64,000 nt of DNA, taken from contig JAJZOD010000002.1 of the NCBI GenBank assembly GCA_021852055.1, positions 1 to 64,000 of the forward strand, in the 5' to 3' direction. Positions 61,281-64,000 of the stretch are shown one piece after another. This DNA comes from Microcaldota archaeon (GTDB lineage: Archaea > Micrarchaeota > Micrarchaeia > Micrarchaeales > CABMGC01). The notes under the pieces are model-generated. The model was not told where the DNA came from and made no database searches. It worked only from the letters and a program-made list of their open reading frames with translations. Numbering within the stretch: the first letter of the stretch is position 1; every line of letters begins with the position of its first letter. The translations under genes and the position numbers were made by a program.

Positions 61281-61367
61281 TGGGGTCGCCGAGATTTTCA
61301 ATTTCTTTTTGAACTCGGGTCTTATGCTCCCTAAGCACAAAGCCTAACCAAGCTAGCAGACGACCCC
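61281..61367 (-). tRNA. tRNA-Pro-type (apparent anticodon AGG) with 13-nt intron in the T-loop (~59/60)
   Basis: GGGGTCG/CGACCCC acceptor, TGTGC-TTAGGGA-GCATA, CCGAG-TTCAAA[aagaaattgaaaa]T-CTCGG, A73; 74 nt mature; T10/T25 mismatch in D-stem. Confidence 0.82.
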
Positions 61368-61408
61368 TCCCTCATAATTTATCCAATATGTTATTTATAC
61401 CCTTCACT

Positions 61409-61609
61409 CTACTTCCTGCTGTAGTTTATTATGTCATCTATAAGGTCTACGTGGCCTATAAGCATTCTCCTGCAGCAGTACCTTTTAACACCAATCTCAT
61501 CAAGGACCTTCTTTGGATTCTCCTTGTCTTTATTAACGCGTTTATCGTACTCCTCCCACTTATCAGCAATTACCTGACCACATGAGAAGCACCTTACAGG
61601 TATCATCAT
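61409..61609 (-). CDS. rpoN: RNA polymerase subunit N (Rpo10)
   Basis: [20 protein letters not shown]…[16 protein letters not shown]. Confidence 0.97.
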   Translation of the reverse strand: MMIPVRCFSCGQVIADKWEEYDKRVNKDKENPKKVLDEIGVKRYCCRRMLIGHVDLIDDIINYSRK

Positions 61610-61629
61610 ATCAATTCACCAATTACCAT

Positions 61630-62178
61630 TCATCTATAAGAGGTCTGGAACCTGGCTCTCGCCTTTGGCCCTAGGAACTTCTTAGGTTCTACCTTCCTAT
61701 GATCATCAACAAGCAAATTCCTGTCATACTCCATATACGCACTCTTGAGCGTGCTGCTGCCTGATGCAGCTACAAGAGTCTTTGCCAGTGCGCTTCTTGC
61801 AGCCTGTGCCCTTCCACTTATGCCGCCTCCACGTACGTCGATCAAAACCCTGGAGCTGCTCATAATGTCCTTAGCCTCTTTTGATATTGCAATGGGCTCA
61901 AGAATAAGTTCTCTTATCTCTTTGGGCTTTAAAAGTTCCACTCTGACGCCGTTAAGTATGACCTCGCCAGAGCCGTTGCTTATATGTGCGCGCGCTATGG
62001 CTTCCTTCCTCTTTCCTCTCATCATAACAGACTGCATAACCTTCTGTTTTTTTGGTTTTGCCCGCTTCTTTGTAGTTTTCTTGTCCTGTTTTACGCGGAC
62101 TGGCTGCTGCCCTTCTGATGTAAAATCACTAAGCGCCTTGTCTAAATCCTTAACTCCCCTTGATGTTTCTTCAGGCAT
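61630..62178 (-). CDS. rpsI: Ribosomal protein S9 with Lys-rich N-terminal extension
   Basis: GKRKEAIARAHI…GGGISGRAQAARSALAKTLV…KKFLGPKARARFQTSYR. Confidence 0.96.
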   Translation of the reverse strand: MPEETSRGVKDLDKALSDFTSEGQQPVRVKQDKKTTKKRAKPKKQKVMQSVMMRGKRKEAIARAHISNGSGEVILNGVRVELLKPKEIRELILEPIAISKEAKDIMSSSRVLIDVRGGGISGRAQAARSALAKTLVAASGSSTLKSAYMEYDRNLLVDDHRKVEPKKFLGPKARARFQTSYR

Positions 62179-62619
62179 TTATTCACCTTTATATCCTAGC
62201 TTGGCAGCAAGCTCCTTTATAGTAACTATGTTCTCGTACACTTCCTCCCCTTTTTTAATGGTCTCCACACTGTTCGGTCTTGTGCCTTCAGGGACTCCGA
62301 CAAACACCCGCAGCCTTTTATATGCAGATTTGCCTTTCGGCTGTCTGTATGGCAGCATGCCTCTCACCACTCTCTTGACAAACAGGTCAGGCCTTCTTGA
62401 TATATACGGCGAATGTTCTGGATTTGCCTTGTCCTTAAGCTCTATCTTTCTCTTGTATTTGGCAGCTATCTCCTTAAGGTGCCCGCTTATGACTATTTCT
62501 TCAGCATTCACTATAGTTACATTGTCTCCATTAAGCAGCATCTTGGCTGCATGGGAAGATATCCTGCCTAGTATCAATCCTTGTCCATCAATAACGTGCT
62601 CCATAAACACACTCCTCAT
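62179..62619 (-). CDS. rplM: Ribosomal protein L13
   Basis: IDGQGLILGRISSHAAKMLLNGDNVTIVNAEEIVISG…VVRGMLPYRQPKGKSAYKRLRVFVG. Confidence 0.96.
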   Translation of the reverse strand: MRSVFMEHVIDGQGLILGRISSHAAKMLLNGDNVTIVNAEEIVISGHLKEIAAKYKRKIELKDKANPEHSPYISRRPDLFVKRVVRGMLPYRQPKGKSAYKRLRVFVGVPEGTRPNSVETIKKGEEVYENIVTIKELAAKLGYKGE

Positions 62620-62960
62620 ATCAGCAGCCTTACTCCCTCCTTTTTAATCATCTCTTCTACAGGTACAATCCTGCAGCCTGCATCTTTAAGTTTTTTAAGT
62701 GCAGCATCAGAATACTCTATTGCAGATATGTCAAACTTCTTGTCAAGAACACCTGCTGAAAGAACCTTGCCTGGAACTATTACGCTTTCAGAAGTTTTTG
62801 TTCTGCTGCAGAGTTCATTCAGATTAATCTTAATCCTCCTTCTTTTAGGTAAGGCTGCTATCCTGCGTATGCTGCGTGACAGACCCACGTTCTTTGCATC
62901 GTGCTTGACGCTGTCCATAACAGCTATCCATGATTTTATGCTGCTTTTCTCTATTTTCAT
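62616..62960 (-). CDS. rpl18e: Ribosomal protein L18e (start ATG 62960; track start 63008 runs into tRNA)
   Basis: RRRIKINLNELCSRTKTSESVIVPGKVLSAGVLDKKFDISA. Confidence 0.92.
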   Translation of the reverse strand: MKIEKSSIKSWIAVMDSVKHDAKNVGLSRSIRRIAALPKRRRIKINLNELCSRTKTSESVIVPGKVLSAGVLDKKFDISAIEYSDAALKKLKDAGCRIVPVEEMIKKEGVRLLI

Positions 62961-62979
62961 GCAATCAACTTTTTCTTTA

Positions 62980-63082
62980 TGCGGGGGGAGAGATTTGAAC
63001 TCTCGCAAGCACTAAAGCTACAGGAGATCCGAGCATAAAGCTCCTCGGTCCTGCGCATTTGACCAAGCTCTGCCACCCCCGC
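62980..63082 (-). tRNA. tRNA-Leu (GAG) with 16-nt intron at 37/38
   Basis: GCGGGGG/CCCCCGC acceptor, A73, long variable arm; CAGGA-CCGAGG[agctttatgctcggat]C-TCCTG with BHB: H CCGA/TCGG, bulges GGA and ATC. Confidence 0.9.
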
Positions 63083-63084
63083 AT

Positions 63085-63657
63085 CTACTTCTTTAGCTCT
63101 TTATGTATCTCTTTCACATTAGCGCTTATTATATCTAACGCTCTTGAAAGTATCTCAGGGGCCGGAATCTGTCCAAAGCTTTCAATATAAAATTCAAACA
63201 TGTCTCCTTTATCATCAGATTTATATGTGGCAAGGCCTGGCTGAAATTTGGAACTCTTAGATCCGCGTCCAAGTATAGCCTTTGCATCGAGTCTTATGCT
63301 CTGCTTGTCTGCTAGTTTTATTATAGGTATGTTCGGATTGGCAACACTGACCTCCTTCTCGTTGCTCTTCAGATCTTTCGAATATACTGTTTTCGGGCCT
63401 TCCTCCACAAGTGAGAAAAGCACAGCGTCATCCTCTGAGAAGCCCTTTGGAGTTTTCAAAGGCACAAGTCCGAGCCTGTGCGCTATATACTCATCGAACA
63501 TAGCGCTTGTGTTGTCATAAAACGTAACCGTATCTATCGCCATTGTCGGTATGCTGCTCATGGCTACGCGCCTCATTGCATTAACGAAATTAAACGAGCT
63601 GCCGCTTATTTTCGCTTTAAGCGAAAATGGAGTACTCTCAAGCACATCAATCTTCAT
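63085..63657 (-). CDS. rpoD: RNA polymerase subunit D (Rpo3), start 63657
   Basis: FVNAMRRVAMSSIPTMAIDTVTFYDNTSAMFDEYIAHRLGLVPL. Confidence 0.95.
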   Translation of the reverse strand: MKIDVLESTPFSLKAKISGSSFNFVNAMRRVAMSSIPTMAIDTVTFYDNTSAMFDEYIAHRLGLVPLKTPKGFSEDDAVLFSLVEEGPKTVYSKDLKSNEKEVSVANPNIPIIKLADKQSIRLDAKAILGRGSKSSKFQPGLATYKSDDKGDMFEFYIESFGQIPAPEILSRALDIISANVKEIHKELKK

Positions 63658-63818
63658 AAAACCAGCCAAAATTAGGCGTACACTACTCTTATGAATATTG
63701 TAAGGCAACATATTTAAACATGCACCTCTGTGCCTCCAATTTAAAAGCACTGCAGCGCGCTTCAATTCAAATAAACTTATTTATATTCTTATTTGCCTAT
63801 TTATCAAGAGGTATATCT

Positions 63819-64000
63819 TTGGATTTTTGGGGTGTATTCGAAAAAGAGCAGTTTGCTAGCGATTTCGGCTCAAAGCAGGTCATGCTAAATACCGGCCAGC
63901 GCCACAGCATGTCATTGAAGATGGTCCAGGAAAGGGCTGTTGAAATAGGCGTTAATGAGTGCATATTCCAGAAGTACTCCTATGATAAGAGGTACCTCAT
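63819..64000 (+). CDS. N-terminal fragment of a protein truncated by window end
   Basis: TTG start then open frame DFWGVFEKEQFASDFGSKQVMLNTGQRHSMSLKMVQERAVEIGVNECIF… to window end. Confidence 0.5.
   Translation, partial: MDFWGVFEKEQFASDFGSKQVMLNTGQRHSMSLKMVQERAVEIGVNECIFQKYSYDKRYL

Overview
64 kb archaeal chromosomal window. It looks like an acidophilic ultrasmall DPANN lineage of the Micrarchaeota/ARMAN type; that assignment is inferred from gene content and tRNA architecture and was not tested. Core informational modules dominate: L34e-cmk-L14e; PolD DP1/DP2; Orc1/Cdc6-Mrp; proteasome alpha-SBDS-exosome (Rrp4/41/42)-L37Ae-RpoP; the RNAP H-B''-B'-A'-A'' operon; MCM; the RpoD-L18e-L13-S9-RpoN-S2 operon; DnaK-DnaJ-GrpE; and several tRNA synthetases. 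Accessory regions are (i) a relict tnpB (IS605/IS1341-type) zone around 8.8-12.7 kb in which mtnA sits between sequences resembling the ends of the neighbouring tnpB relic, (ii) a 33-41 kb surface-protein locus with a 1.2 kb near-identical direct repeat and a recurring FPGLY-x2-QKWAQ module, and (iii) a 54.9-58.6 kb glycosyltransferase/membrane region. The strongest unusual signal is in the tRNAs. Three of the four tRNA genes I could fold carry introns. Two (Ala-GGC and a Pro-type tRNA) have the intron at the same site inside the T-loop, with BHB/BHL-like folds that restore canonical TTCRAAT loops. The third (Leu-GAG) has a 16-nt canonical-position intron. Many ORFs in the supplied track are antisense or out-of-frame shadows and were not reported as genes.
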